Made by a program: the position numbers and the translations under genes. The notes under the pieces are model-generated. The model did not search any database. It had not been told where the DNA came from and saw only the letters and a list, made by a program, of their open reading frames with translations. Positions 9,134 to 17,910 of a stretch of 64,000 nt of DNA are shown here, one piece after another (position 1 is the stretch's first letter; every line of letters begins with the position of its first letter). The stretch comes from Variovorax flavidus (GTDB lineage Bacteria; Pseudomonadota; Gammaproteobacteria; Burkholderiales; Burkholderiaceae_C): contig NZ_JASZYE010000004.1 of assembly GCF_030317145.1 (NCBI RefSeq), positions 124,001-188,000 of the forward strand. The letters run 5' to 3'.

Positions 9134-10051
9134 TCAGGCTGGCGAATAGGCCAGCCGCACGTAGATCGGCGCGAAGGCTTCGGCCTGGGTGATATCGATC
9201 AGCGTCTCTTTCGCGAGTTCGAGCATCGCGATGAAGGTGACGATCAGCACCGGCGTGCCCCGCGTCACGTCGAAGAGCTTTTCGAACTCCACGAACTGGC
9301 GCCCCTGCAGGTGGCGCAGCACGATGCTCATGTGTTCGCGCACGCTGAGTTCCTCGCGCGAGATCTTGTGATGCTGCACGAGCTTGGCGCGCTTCATGAT
9401 GTCGGCCCAGGCTTCGCGCAGGTCGACCACGTTCACGTCCGGGAAGCGCGGCTTGAGCGATTGTTCGATGTAGACCTGCGCCTTCCAGAAGTCGCGCCCG
9501 GCCTGCGGCATGGCGCTCAGCGAGGCGGCCTGCAGCTTGGTCTGTTCGTATTCGAGCAGGCGGCGGACCAGCTCGGCGCGCGGGTCTTCGGCTTCCTCGC
9601 CCTCGGCCGTCTTCTTGGGCGGCAGCAGCATGCGCGACTTGATCTCGATCAGCATCGCGGCCATGAGCAGGTATTCAGCCGCGAGCTCGAGGTTGGTCTG
9701 GCGGATCTCGTCGACGTAGCTGAGGTACTGCCGCGTCAGCCCCGCCATCGGGATATCGAGGATGTTGAAGTTCTGCTTGCGGATCAGGTAAAGCAGCAAG
9801 TCCAGCGGGCCTTCGAAGGCCTCCAGGAACACCTGGAGTGCCTCGGGCGGGATGTAAAGGTCGTTCGGCAGTGCGAACAGGGGCTCGCCGTAGAGTCGGG
9901 CGAGTGCGACCTGGTCGATCACATCGGGCATGCCGGCGACGATGGCAACGCCGTCGTCGGCGATGACTTCGTCCTGCGTGGAACGCTCGTCCATCGCGGC
10001 GCCATCGCCCTTCCGGCGGCTGCCGGAGCCCGGTACGGCCCGAATGGTCAC
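9134..10051 (-). CDS. scpA: Segregation and condensation protein A (kleisin)
   Basis: 305 residues if read from the GTG directly after the DUF3460 stop; an ATG at 9994 (MDERSTQDEV) would give 286. The conserved kleisin part starts around FEGPLDLLLYLIRKQNFNI and includes LTRQYLSYVDEI and AAEYLLMAAMLIEIKSRMLLPP. ScpA bridges SMC and ScpB in the bacterial condensin. Convergent with gpsA. ScpB is not in the window. Confidence 0.93.
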   Translation of the reverse strand: MTIRAVPGSGSRRKGDGAAMDERSTQDEVIADDGVAIVAGMPDVIDQVALARLYGEPLFALPNDLYIPPEALQVFLEAFEGPLDLLLYLIRKQNFNILDIPMAGLTRQYLSYVDEIRQTNLELAAEYLLMAAMLIEIKSRMLLPPKKTAEGEEAEDPRAELVRRLLEYEQTKLQAASLSAMPQAGRDFWKAQVYIEQSLKPRFPDVNVVDLREAWADIMKRAKLVQHHKISREELSVREHMSIVLRHLQGRQFVEFEKLFDVTRGTPVLIVTFIAMLELAKETLIDITQAEAFAPIYVRLAYSPA

Positions 10052-10258
10052 TTACTTGACGCGGGTCTGGTAGACGTAGGGCTGCTGCGGCACCTTGGCT
10101 TCGCTGTACTCGCTGAGCAGGGTGCGGTCGAGGTGCTTGTCCCACAGAAGTGCGCGGCCCGCGCGCTGCTCGGCCTCCAGCGTCGGCTTTTTCTCCTTCA
10201 TCTCCTCGATGAAGTTGGTGATTTCGGACGTGTAGTGGGGGCGAGCGAAGATGGACAT
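10052..10258 (-). CDS. DUF3460 family protein
   Basis: 68 residues from MSIFARPHYTSEITNFIEEMKE. A small, highly charged, probably cytosolic protein. I recognise it as the short protein found just upstream of scpA in many Burkholderiales. Its stop abuts the GTG of the extended scpA frame, so the two are probably translationally coupled. Function unknown. Confidence 0.8.
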   Translation of the reverse strand: MSIFARPHYTSEITNFIEEMKEKKPTLEAEQRAGRALLWDKHLDRTLLSEYSEAKVPQQPYVYQTRVK

Positions 10259-10363
10259 GGCAGTGGGGGGACCTTTGGCGGGGATTTTACCGGGTGGAAT
10301 CCGCCTTGAAGCGGTTATCGGCATGCGCTAGCGTGGCGGCACTCAACCACAAGGAGACTGCTC

Positions 10364-11041
10364 ATGAAGCGCCGACACTCGATGTACTTCGTTGCAACCG
10401 CCGCCGCCGCCGCCGCCGTGCTGCTGGTCGCCTGCACCGGCATGGGATCTTCCACGCCGCAGAGCAAGACGAGCTTCTTCGTCACCAGCGCGAACCCGGG
10501 CAAGGGTGCCGACTTCGGTGGTCTGGCGGGCGCCGACCGCTATTGCCAGAGCCTGGCTGCAAGCGTTGGCGCGGGTGGTCGTACCTGGCGCGCATACCTG
10601 AGCACGAATGCTGCGGGCGGCAGCCCCGCGACGAATGCCCGCGATCGCATCGGCACCGGCCCCTGGTACAACGTCAAGGGCCAACTGATCGCGGCAAACG
10701 TCGACGAACTGCACGGCACCAACAAGCTCACCAAGCAGACGGCGCTGACCGAAAAAGGCGACATCGTCAGCGGCCGCGGCGACCCGGTCAATCAGCACGA
10801 CATCCTGACCGGTTCGACGTCCGACGGCCGTGCTTCGGCCGACGCGAAGGACACCACTTGCGGCAACTGGACCAAGAGCGGCGACGGCTCGGCCATCGTC
10901 GGCCACCACGACCGCACCGGCCTGGACGAGAGTGCGCCCGCCAAATCGTGGAACTCCTCGCATGCCACCCAGGGCTGCAGCCTGGATGCGCTGAAGAAGA
11001 CGGGTGGGGGCGGCCTGCTGTTCTGCTTTGCGCAGAACTGA
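10364..11041 (+). CDS. Secreted lipoprotein with lectin-like (endostatin/DUF1554-like) domain
   Basis: 225 residues. Lipoprotein signal at 1-24, ending in a lipobox (LLVAC). The mature part carries the pattern GADRYCQSLAA..RTWRAYLST..ARDRIGTGPWYN, and later a TTCGNWTKSG and GHHDRTG region with paired cysteines. This resembles a collagenase-NC10/endostatin-like or DUF1554 lectin-type fold found in bacterial surface lipoproteins; assignment is by remembered pattern and tentative. Ribosome site AAGGAG lies upstream of the ATG. Confidence 0.75.
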   Translation: MKRRHSMYFVATAAAAAAVLLVACTGMGSSTPQSKTSFFVTSANPGKGADFGGLAGADRYCQSLAASVGAGGRTWRAYLSTNAAGGSPATNARDRIGTGPWYNVKGQLIAANVDELHGTNKLTKQTALTEKGDIVSGRGDPVNQHDILTGSTSDGRASADAKDTTCGNWTKSGDGSAIVGHHDRTGLDESAPAKSWNSSHATQGCSLDALKKTGGGGLLFCFAQN

Positions 11042-11113
11042 AGCCGGCACCTGAACAGGTCGCCGGGAGGCGGCCTTAGACTCGGCGCCACTGACTGAAT
11101 AGTGGAGGCGCAC

Positions 11114-11614
11114 ATGGCGCGATCGAGAACCCGTTGGCGCCTGGCGACCGCGCTGCTGGGCACCGTCTTCTGGCTCGCGGCCTGTGATGTGAAACGCATC
11201 AGTGAACTGGAGGAGGGCGTGTCCACCGAGGCCGACGTACGCGCACGTTTCGGCCAGCCGGAGAACATCTGGGATTCGCCGCAGGGGCGGGTGTTCGAAT
11301 ACAACCGCCAGCCCCAGGGCCAGAAGAACTACATGATCACCATCGGCGCCGACGGCAGGATGAGTGCCTTGCGCCAGGTGCTCACGCCGGAGAACTTCGA
11401 CAAGGTGCGGCCCGGCATGCCGATGGAAGACTTGCGCAAGCTGCTGGGCAAGCCCGCCAGGCGCACGCCCTACCCGCTCAAGAACCAGACCGATTGGGAG
11501 TGGCGCTGGGTCCAGCCGCCGAACTCGCCCATGGTCTTCACGGCCACGCTCAATGACGATCAGCGCGTGGTGAGCGCCGCGTCATCGCCGGATCGCAGCA
11601 CCGAGGCGAACTAG
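11114..11614 (+). CDS. SmpA/BamE/OmlA-like lipoprotein
   Basis: 166 residues from the ATG at 11114, chosen over a GTG four codons earlier because GGAGG sits at 11104-11108. Signal peptide with lipobox LAAC (lipidated C24). The mature part holds two copies of the BamE-type motif: GVSTEADVRARFGQPENIW and RPGMPMEDLRKLLGKPARR. Such proteins are small outer-membrane lipoproteins; BamE itself helps outer-membrane protein assembly. The duplicated motif suggests a relative, not BamE proper. Its stop overlaps the convergent regulator gene. Confidence 0.8.
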   Translation: MARSRTRWRLATALLGTVFWLAACDVKRISELEEGVSTEADVRARFGQPENIWDSPQGRVFEYNRQPQGQKNYMITIGADGRMSALRQVLTPENFDKVRPGMPMEDLRKLLGKPARRTPYPLKNQTDWEWRWVQPPNSPMVFTATLNDDQRVVSAASSPDRSTEAN

Positions 11615-13527
11615 GGGCCGTCGACCTCGAACTCGCGCAGCCACCGCCACAAGGTCGAGCGGCTGACGCCCAGCTGTTTTGCGGCACGCTGCCGGTTGCC
11701 ATCGGCCAGGCGCACGGCTTCCAGCACGCGCTCTCGCAATGGTTGTGTCCCTTGAGCATGCCGCTGGAAAAGCTCCGGGCAGTCGTGGCGCAGTTCGTCG
11801 TAGCGGATGTCCTCGATCCGGTCGAACTGCAGAAGGAACACCGCGACTCGTTCGCTGATGTTCTCCAGTTCGCGCACATTGCCGGGCCAGTCACAGGCAA
11901 GGAACTGGGGCAGCAGCGGTGCCAATGCGGCGCCGGCATCGATGCGCGAGCCCAGCCGATGCAGGCAACGCCCCACATGAGCCTTGGCGAGCACGGCGAT
12001 GTCGTCGCCGCGTTCGCGCAGCGGCGGCAGCGACAGGCGCAGCGTGTTGATGCGGTAGTAGAGGTCCTGCCGGAAGCGCCGCGCTGCAATCATTTCTTCG
12101 AGCGGCTGGTGGGTGGCTGCGATCACGCGCACGTCGACCGGAATGGGCGCCGTGGCACCGAGCCGCGTGATCTCGCGTTCCTGCAGCACGCGCAGCAGGC
12201 GCGTCTGCAGCGACAGCGGCATGTCGCCGATCTCGTCCAGGAACAGCGTGCCCGTGTGGGCCGTCTCGAAGAGTCCGCGCTTGCCGCCGCGGCGTGAGCC
12301 GGTGAAGGCGCCTTCCTCGTGGCCGAACAGTTCGCTCTCCAGCAGCGTCTCCGGAAACGATGCGCAATTGACCGCAACGAAAGGCCGGTCGGCGCGCGCG
12401 CTGTCGTTGTGGATCGCCTGTGCGAAGAGTTCCTTGCCGACACCACTCTCGCCGGCGATCAGTACGCCGAGGTCGGTCTTCGCAAAGCGGCGCGCCGTGT
12501 GCACCGCGCGAAGGAACGCCGGGCTCTGGCCAACGAGGCTGCCGAAACCGTGCTTCGCGGCATTCTGGTGGCGACGCTGCTGCATGCGCAGGCTGGTGTC
12601 GGCCTCCTGGATCTTGCGCGCGTCGTACAGCGTGATGGCCGCACCCACGATCTCGCCATGCTCGCGGATGGGGGTGCGATTGGCGATCCAGTCGCGCCGC
12701 GCAAAGCGCTGCACCGCCGCCCGCTCTTCCGTGCCGGTGTCCAGCGTGGACTGGAGCGACAGCTCGGGCTCCACGAGGTCGAGGCGCTGTCCCAGCAGCG
12801 GTCGATGCGGCGTGCCCAGCAACTGCTGCATCGGCGGGTTGACCGCGATGATGCAGTTGTCGCGGTTCACGGCCAGCACGGCTTCCTGCAGGTTGTGCAG
12901 CACGCCGTTGAGCTGCTCGTAGCGGCCCGCCTCGAGCCGGGCCACGCGCGCCAGCTCGATGGCGTCCTCGAAGCCCTTGCGGATGCTCGCCAGCGAATAG
13001 GCCAGCAGCCCGTGCAGCCCGGCTTCCTCGGCCAGCTCGACCACAAGGCTCGATCCCACGATGACCTCGAAGCCGTCCCGGCGCAGCATCTCGAATTGCT
13101 GGCGCGCGTCGTCCGGCGTCTGGTAGGCGTGCTGCGTGATCTCGATATTGAGCAGGTCCTTCACCGCGTCCAGCTCGGGGATCGTCTGGCCGTACATCAC
13201 CACGCCGACGCGGCTGGATATGCGGCGGGCCTTGATCAGGGCCTGCAGCAGATCGAAGCCGCCAAGCTGGATGGTGGCGACTGGTGCTTCGAGGCCCGCC
13301 CGCAGGATGCTGGCGTTCGAGCCGGCGCTGACAAAGGCGTCGACCGTGCCGCGCGCGATGCGATCGCGCGCGATCTCCAGCGCGCCGCCGAAGGTGCCGT
13401 CGACCACCTCGATGTCGGCGCGGCCGACGTATTCGGCGACCACAGGCATGGCGAATTCACGGATCTGCCGGTAGCTCAGAAAGCAGAGGCGGGGCAGGCG
13501 CGTTCGGTGGAATGACTGGGCGACCAT
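11611..13527 (-). CDS. PrpR-type sigma-54-dependent transcriptional activator
   Basis: 638 residues. N-terminal PrpR_N sensor-like domain at about 10-195, a PAS-like segment at about 205-305, the AAA+ sigma-54 domain at about 325-560 (Walker A GESGVGKE 359-366, GAFTGS 406-411, Walker B TLFLDE 427-432), and a Fis-type helix-turn-helix near 595-635. PrpR_N domains bind small-molecule effectors such as 2-methylcitrate in PrpR. It is divergent from the CoA-transferase operon, whose upstream region has a sigma-54 promoter and repeated sites, so it is very probably that operon's activator. The effector is unknown. Confidence 0.92.
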   Translation of the reverse strand: MVAQSFHRTRLPRLCFLSYRQIREFAMPVVAEYVGRADIEVVDGTFGGALEIARDRIARGTVDAFVSAGSNASILRAGLEAPVATIQLGGFDLLQALIKARRISSRVGVVMYGQTIPELDAVKDLLNIEITQHAYQTPDDARQQFEMLRRDGFEVIVGSSLVVELAEEAGLHGLLAYSLASIRKGFEDAIELARVARLEAGRYEQLNGVLHNLQEAVLAVNRDNCIIAVNPPMQQLLGTPHRPLLGQRLDLVEPELSLQSTLDTGTEERAAVQRFARRDWIANRTPIREHGEIVGAAITLYDARKIQEADTSLRMQQRRHQNAAKHGFGSLVGQSPAFLRAVHTARRFAKTDLGVLIAGESGVGKELFAQAIHNDSARADRPFVAVNCASFPETLLESELFGHEEGAFTGSRRGGKRGLFETAHTGTLFLDEIGDMPLSLQTRLLRVLQEREITRLGATAPIPVDVRVIAATHQPLEEMIAARRFRQDLYYRINTLRLSLPPLRERGDDIAVLAKAHVGRCLHRLGSRIDAGAALAPLLPQFLACDWPGNVRELENISERVAVFLLQFDRIEDIRYDELRHDCPELFQRHAQGTQPLRERVLEAVRLADGNRQRAAKQLGVSRSTLWRWLREFEVDGP

Positions 13528-13537
13528 GGGAGAGAGT

Positions 13538-13578
13538 ATGTCTCATTGAAACAAAACAATGTTTCATGGATGTCTCAT
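13538..13578 (+). promoter_or_regulatory. Probable activator binding sites (phased ATGTYTCAT repeats and dyad)
   Basis: ATGTCTCAT at 13538-13546, ATGTTTCAT at 13559-13567, ATGTCTCAT at 13570-13578: spacings of 21 and 11 bases, so all on one face of the helix. Overlapping them is an inverted repeat TGAAAC..GTTTCA at 13547-13552 and 13561-13566. They lie about 90-110 bases upstream of the sigma-54 promoter and 11 bases from the regulator's ATG, fitting an enhancer that may also control the regulator. Confidence 0.65.
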
Positions 13579-13648
13579 GGGACGAAATCCGAAAGAAGAT
13601 GGTTGAATAAGTTGTTTGAAATCAATGGGTTACGCGATTGCGGCACCT

Positions 13649-13664
13649 TGGCACGACGCATGCG
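13649..13664 (+). promoter_or_regulatory. Sigma-54 (-24/-12) promoter of the CoA-transferase operon
   Basis: TGGCACG, a four-base gap, then ATGCG: a perfect -24 box with GC at -12 in the required spacing. Transcription would start near 13675, about 27 bases before the TTG start of the first gene. The adjacent gene encodes a sigma-54 activator, which supports the call. Confidence 0.8.
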
Positions 13665-13701
13665 ATGAGTAGAGCGAACACGTTCTACGGAGACATCGCC
13701 C

Positions 13702-14898
13702 TTGGCACTCGAACACATCACTGTGCTGGACCTGACCCACATGCTCTCGGGTCCCTACGGCACCATGCTTCTGGCCGACCTCGGCGCACGCACGATCAAG
13801 GTCGAACCGCCCGGCACCGGCGAGGGCACGCGCCGGCTGCTCGAAAACGACCCGGACTACGCCCGCGACGGCATGGGCGCCTACTACCTGACGCTCAACC
13901 GCAACAAGGAGAGCGTCTGCGTCGACCTCAAGAGCGAAGCCGGCAAGGCCGTGTTCCTCGACCTCGTGCGGCACGCCGACGTGGTGTTCGACAACTTCAG
14001 TGTCGGCGTGACCGCGCGGCTGGGCATCGACTACGAGTCGCTGTCGCAGGTCAACTCGCGCATCGTCACCTGCTCGGTCACCGGCTTCGGCCAGAGCGGC
14101 CCCGAGACGCACCGGCCGGCCTTCGACCAGGTGGTGCAGGCGATGGGCGGCGGCATGTCGATCACCGGCACGCCCGAGACCGGACCGACGCGCAGCGGCA
14201 TTCCGATCGGCGACCTGGGCGGCGGCATGTTCGGCGCGATGGGCGTGCTCGCGGCGCTCGCCGAGCGCGAACGCACCGGCCGCGGCCAGCACGTGGACAT
14301 CTCCATGCTCGACGCGCAGATCTCGCTGCTCAACTACATGGCGACCATGCACCTGATGTCCGGCCACGTGCCCGCCGGCATCGGCAACGGGCACTTCGTG
14401 CATGTGCCCTACAACAGCTACCCGACGGCCGACGGCCACATCATCATCGCGTGCATCGGCGATGCCTTCTTCGAGCGCTTCGTCGAGTTCATCGACCTGC
14501 CGGCGCTGCGCAAGCCCGAGTACCTCCAGCAACCGGTGCGCTACGCGGCGAAGGCCGAGATCGACGCCATCGTCGGCGCCGAACTGCGCAAGCAGCCGAC
14601 CGCCTACTGGCTGGAGCGCCTGCGCGCCGCGCGTATTCCGTGCGGGCCGGTCAACAACTTCGAGCAGGCGCTCAACGACGTGCAGGTGCGCGCACGCGAC
14701 ATGGTGGTCGAGGTGCCGCTCAAGACCGGCGAGAGGCTGCGCATGCCGGGCAATCCGATCAAGCTCTCCGCGGCGACTCCCAAGGCCTACACCTGTCCGC
14801 CCGCGTTGGGCGAGCACACGCGCAGCGTGCTGGCCGACCTGGCCGGCTACTCGCCCGAACAGCTCGAACAGCTCCGGCGCGACGGCGCGATCGCATAG
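13702..14898 (+). CDS. CaiB/BaiF (class III) CoA-transferase
   Basis: 398 residues from a TTG start with CGGAGA about 9 bases upstream. Family features: LDLTHMLSGPYGTMLLADLGA near the N-terminus, VEPPGTGEG, and catalytic aspartate D171 in IPIGDLGGG. Class III enzymes move CoA between carboxylic acids through an aspartyl-CoA intermediate. It is followed after 12 bases by an HMG-CoA-lyase-like gene, which suggests it activates the substrate later cleaved by that lyase, such as a hydroxylated branched dicarboxylate. Substrate is inference. Confidence 0.9.
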   Translation: MALEHITVLDLTHMLSGPYGTMLLADLGARTIKVEPPGTGEGTRRLLENDPDYARDGMGAYYLTLNRNKESVCVDLKSEAGKAVFLDLVRHADVVFDNFSVGVTARLGIDYESLSQVNSRIVTCSVTGFGQSGPETHRPAFDQVVQAMGGGMSITGTPETGPTRSGIPIGDLGGGMFGAMGVLAALAERERTGRGQHVDISMLDAQISLLNYMATMHLMSGHVPAGIGNGHFVHVPYNSYPTADGHIIIACIGDAFFERFVEFIDLPALRKPEYLQQPVRYAAKAEIDAIVGAELRKQPTAYWLERLRAARIPCGPVNNFEQALNDVQVRARDMVVEVPLKTGERLRMPGNPIKLSAATPKAYTCPPALGEHTRSVLADLAGYSPEQLEQLRRDGAIA

Positions 14899-14910
14899 GG
14901 CCCGCACACC

Positions 14911-15846
14911 ATGGAACGAATCCACATCACCGATGTCTCCCCGCGCGACGGGTTGCAGAACCAGCAGGTGCAGGTGTCGACCGCGGACAAGCTGGAGCTG
15001 ATCCGCCTGCTGGCCGCCGCGGGCGTGCAGAGCGTGGAGGCCACGAGCTTCGTGTCGCCCAAGGCCGTGCCGCAGATGGCCGATGCCGGCGAACTGGTTG
15101 CCCGGTTGAATGCCGCCGCCCTGCCGGGCCTGCGCAGTTCCGTGCTCGTGCCGAACCTCAAGGGGCTGGAGCGCGCGCACGCGGCCGGCGCCCGTGAGAT
15201 CGCGGTCGTGCTCTCTGCCACGGAGACCATGAACCGCAAGAACATCAACATGGGGCTGCAGGAAGCCACCGAGGTGAGCGCGCAGACCCTGGCCGAAGCG
15301 CAGCGCCTCGGCATGCGCACGCGCGCCTATGTGGCGGTGGCCTTCGATTGCCCCTTCGAGGGCGAGACGCCGCTCTCCGAGGTGGTGCGTCTGGCCGCGC
15401 GCATGCGCGAGGAGGGCGCCGGCGAAATCGTGATTGCCGACACCATCGGCTCGGCCTCGCCCGGGCAGGTGAAGGCGCGGCTTGGCGCCTTGCGCGAAGT
15501 GGTGCCCGTGGCGCAGCTCGCCGTGCATTTCCATGACACGCGCGGCATGGGCGTTGCCAACGCCTGGGCCGCATTGGAGGCCGGTGTGCGCCGCTTCGAT
15601 GCCAGTGTCGGCGGCATCGGCGGCTGCCCCTTCGCGCCCGGCGCCGCCGGCAATGTCGCGACCGAGGACCTGGTGCTCATGGCAGAGCGCAGCGGCTTCT
15701 CGACGGGCATCTCGATCGACGGCCTGCTCGACGCGGTGGACTTCGCCGAAGCGCAGCTGCAGCGCGCGCTGGGCGGGCGCGCCATCACCTGGCTGCGACG
15801 CCAGCGCGAAAAGGAGCGAGGGACGCAAGCCGCCCGGACAGCCTGA
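14911..15846 (+). CDS. Hydroxymethylglutaryl-CoA lyase family protein
   Basis: 311 residues. DVSPRDGLQN at 8-17 with R12/D13, the metal-binding HFHDT at 206-210, and the HMG-CoA-lyase active-site loop GGIGGCPFAPGAAGNVATED with C239. Typical products of HMG-CoA cleavage are acetoacetate and acetyl-CoA. Its pairing with a CoA-transferase and two carboxylate-binding Bug proteins, without leucine-degradation genes, leaves open HMG itself or a relative such as citramalyl-CoA. Confidence 0.88.
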   Translation: MERIHITDVSPRDGLQNQQVQVSTADKLELIRLLAAAGVQSVEATSFVSPKAVPQMADAGELVARLNAAALPGLRSSVLVPNLKGLERAHAAGAREIAVVLSATETMNRKNINMGLQEATEVSAQTLAEAQRLGMRTRAYVAVAFDCPFEGETPLSEVVRLAARMREEGAGEIVIADTIGSASPGQVKARLGALREVVPVAQLAVHFHDTRGMGVANAWAALEAGVRRFDASVGGIGGCPFAPGAAGNVATEDLVLMAERSGFSTGISIDGLLDAVDFAEAQLQRALGGRAITWLRRQREKERGTQAARTA

Positions 15847-15890
15847 ATACGCCGCCGCACGAACACAGATTCCAACGAAAGAGACAACCC

Positions 15891-16871
15891 ATGACGAGCT
15901 CCCTCATCACCTTCGCACGCCGCGCGGCCCTCGCGGCTCTGGCATCGATCGCCGCCACCTCCGCGTGGTCGCAAGCCGCGGACGCGAAGTTCCCGAGCAA
16001 ACCCGTCACGCTGGTGGTGCCCTACGCGGCGGGCGGCGGCACCGACATCGTCGGCCGCCTGATGGCGCAGAAGCTGTCGGAACTCTGGGGCCAATCGGTC
16101 GTCGTCGACAACCGCACCGGCGCCAACGGCGTCATCGGGTCCAGCCATGTCGCCAAGTCCGCGCCCGACGGGCACACGCTGCTGCTGGTGGTCGGTTCAC
16201 ATGCCATCAACCCGGTGCTCATGAAGAGCATGCCCTACGACACCATCAACGCCTTCACGCCGATCACCAACATCGCGAGTTCGCCGATGGTGCTGGTGGT
16301 GGCCGCCAAGGGGCCCTACAAGACGCTGAACGACGTGGTCAAGGCGGCTCGCACCGAGGAACTGGCGGTGGGCTATTCCGAAGGCCAGACGCGGCTGACC
16401 GGCGAACTCATCCGCCAGGCCGGCGACCTGAAGATGACCGGCATCCCGTACAAGGGCGGCGCGCCGATCATGGTCGACATCATCGGCGGCCATTTGCCAC
16501 TCGGCGTGACCAGCGTGCTCACCGCGCTGCCGCACGTGCAGTCGGGCGCGCTGCGCGTGGTGGGCGTGGCGGCAGACCAGCGCATGGCCATCTTCCCTGA
16601 CGCGATGACCTTCAAGGAGGTCGGCCTGAAAGGCGTCGAATCGCTCAGCTGGTACGGCCTCTTCGGCCCCGCCGGCATGTCGTCCGCGGTCGTCGCGCAG
16701 ATCAACCAGGACCTGAAGAAGGTCACGGCCGACCCTTCCGTCGTCAAGCAGATGCAGGCCCAGGGCGCGCAACTGGTGCTGACGCCGCCGGCCGAGTTCC
16801 GCAAGTTCCTGGCGGGCGAGACGGAGAAATGGGCACTGGTCGCACAGCGCGGCGGCATCAAGCCCGAGTAA
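15891..16871 (+). CDS. Bug-family (tripartite tricarboxylate transporter type) binding protein 1
   Basis: 326 residues with a cleavable signal peptide (about 1-26, through AWSQA). FPSKPVTLVVPYAAGGGTDIVGRLMA and VVVDNRTGANGVIGSSHVA are hallmarks of the Bug fold. These periplasmic proteins bind carboxylates and may serve TctAB permeases; no permease is near. 44 bases after the lyase gene, so very probably the same operon, suggesting the operon's substrate is a carboxylic acid. Confidence 0.9.
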   Translation: MTSSLITFARRAALAALASIAATSAWSQAADAKFPSKPVTLVVPYAAGGGTDIVGRLMAQKLSELWGQSVVVDNRTGANGVIGSSHVAKSAPDGHTLLLVVGSHAINPVLMKSMPYDTINAFTPITNIASSPMVLVVAAKGPYKTLNDVVKAARTEELAVGYSEGQTRLTGELIRQAGDLKMTGIPYKGGAPIMVDIIGGHLPLGVTSVLTALPHVQSGALRVVGVAADQRMAIFPDAMTFKEVGLKGVESLSWYGLFGPAGMSSAVVAQINQDLKKVTADPSVVKQMQAQGAQLVLTPPAEFRKFLAGETEKWALVAQRGGIKPE

Positions 16872-16907
16872 GCACAGAGTTCCACAACCAGAAAAACGGA
16901 GACACCC

Positions 16908-17906
16908 ATGCCATTGAATTTCGACCGGACGACGCTACGCCGATTCTTCGCGCCGACGCTGTTGACGCTGGCGGCCATCGGCGCGACAGCGCCCGCAGCG
17001 GCCGACGACTACCCGAGCAAGCCGATCCGCCTCATCGTTCCCTTCGCGCCCGGCGGCGTCACCGACACCGGCGCGCGCGTGGTGGCCGAACGGCTCGGCC
17101 AGCGCCTGGGCCAGCAGGTGGTGGTCGACAACCGGCCCGGCGCCTCGGGCAACATCGGCACGCAGATGGCCGCCACCGCGGCGCCCGACGGCTACACGCT
17201 GGTGGTCGGCTTCGATGGCACGCTGGTCATCAATCCGCACGTCTACGGCAAGGTGCCCTTCGACCCTGTGAAGGACTTCGCGCCAGTCAGCAAGATCGGC
17301 GATGCGGCGCTCATCATCGTGACGCACCCGTCGGTGCCTGTGAAGACCTTCGACGAACTGGTGGCCTATTCCAAGTCCCACCCCGGCGGCGTGTCCTACG
17401 GCAGCGCCGGAACCGGCAGCACGCCCCATCTCGCGGGCGAACTGCTGAAGATGCGCACCGGCGCCAATTTCGTCCATGTGCCCTACAAGGGCGGCGGCCA
17501 GGCCATGGCCGACGTCGTGGGCGGCACACTGCCGATGCTCTACACGGCCGTGGCCGGCGCCTATCCATTCATCCAGAAAGGGCAGATCAACGCGATTGCG
17601 GTGTCGAGCAGCAAGCGCCTGCCGTCGCTGCCCAAGGTGCCCACCGTCTCCGAGGCGGGCGTGCCGGGCTTCGAGTCCAGTTCGTGGATCGGCATCCTCG
17701 CGCCGGCGAAGACGCCGCAGCCGATCGTCGACAAGCTGCAGCGCGAACTCCACGCGGTCGTCCAGTCGCCGGACATCAAGGAGCGGCTGGCGTCGCTGGG
17801 CATCACCGCATCGGGCAACACACCGGCCGAGTTCGGCCAGCAGATCCAGTCGGACCTGAAGCGCTACGCGGAAATCGTCCGGACGGCCAACATCAAGGTG
17901 GATTGA
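16908..17906 (+). CDS. Bug-family binding protein 2
   Basis: 332 residues; signal peptide to about residue 28 (APAAADDYPSKP). Diagnostic YPSKPIRLIVPFAPGGVTDTGARVVA and VVVDNRPGASGNIGTQMAA. Related to the preceding gene but clearly divergent, so a paralogue and not a recent duplicate. Last gene of the sigma-54 operon, convergent with the SulP gene after 4 bases. Confidence 0.9.
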   Translation: MPLNFDRTTLRRFFAPTLLTLAAIGATAPAAADDYPSKPIRLIVPFAPGGVTDTGARVVAERLGQRLGQQVVVDNRPGASGNIGTQMAATAAPDGYTLVVGFDGTLVINPHVYGKVPFDPVKDFAPVSKIGDAALIIVTHPSVPVKTFDELVAYSKSHPGGVSYGSAGTGSTPHLAGELLKMRTGANFVHVPYKGGGQAMADVVGGTLPMLYTAVAGAYPFIQKGQINAIAVSSSKRLPSLPKVPTVSEAGVPGFESSSWIGILAPAKTPQPIVDKLQRELHAVVQSPDIKERLASLGITASGNTPAEFGQQIQSDLKRYAEIVRTANIKVD

Positions 17907-17910
17907 GACT

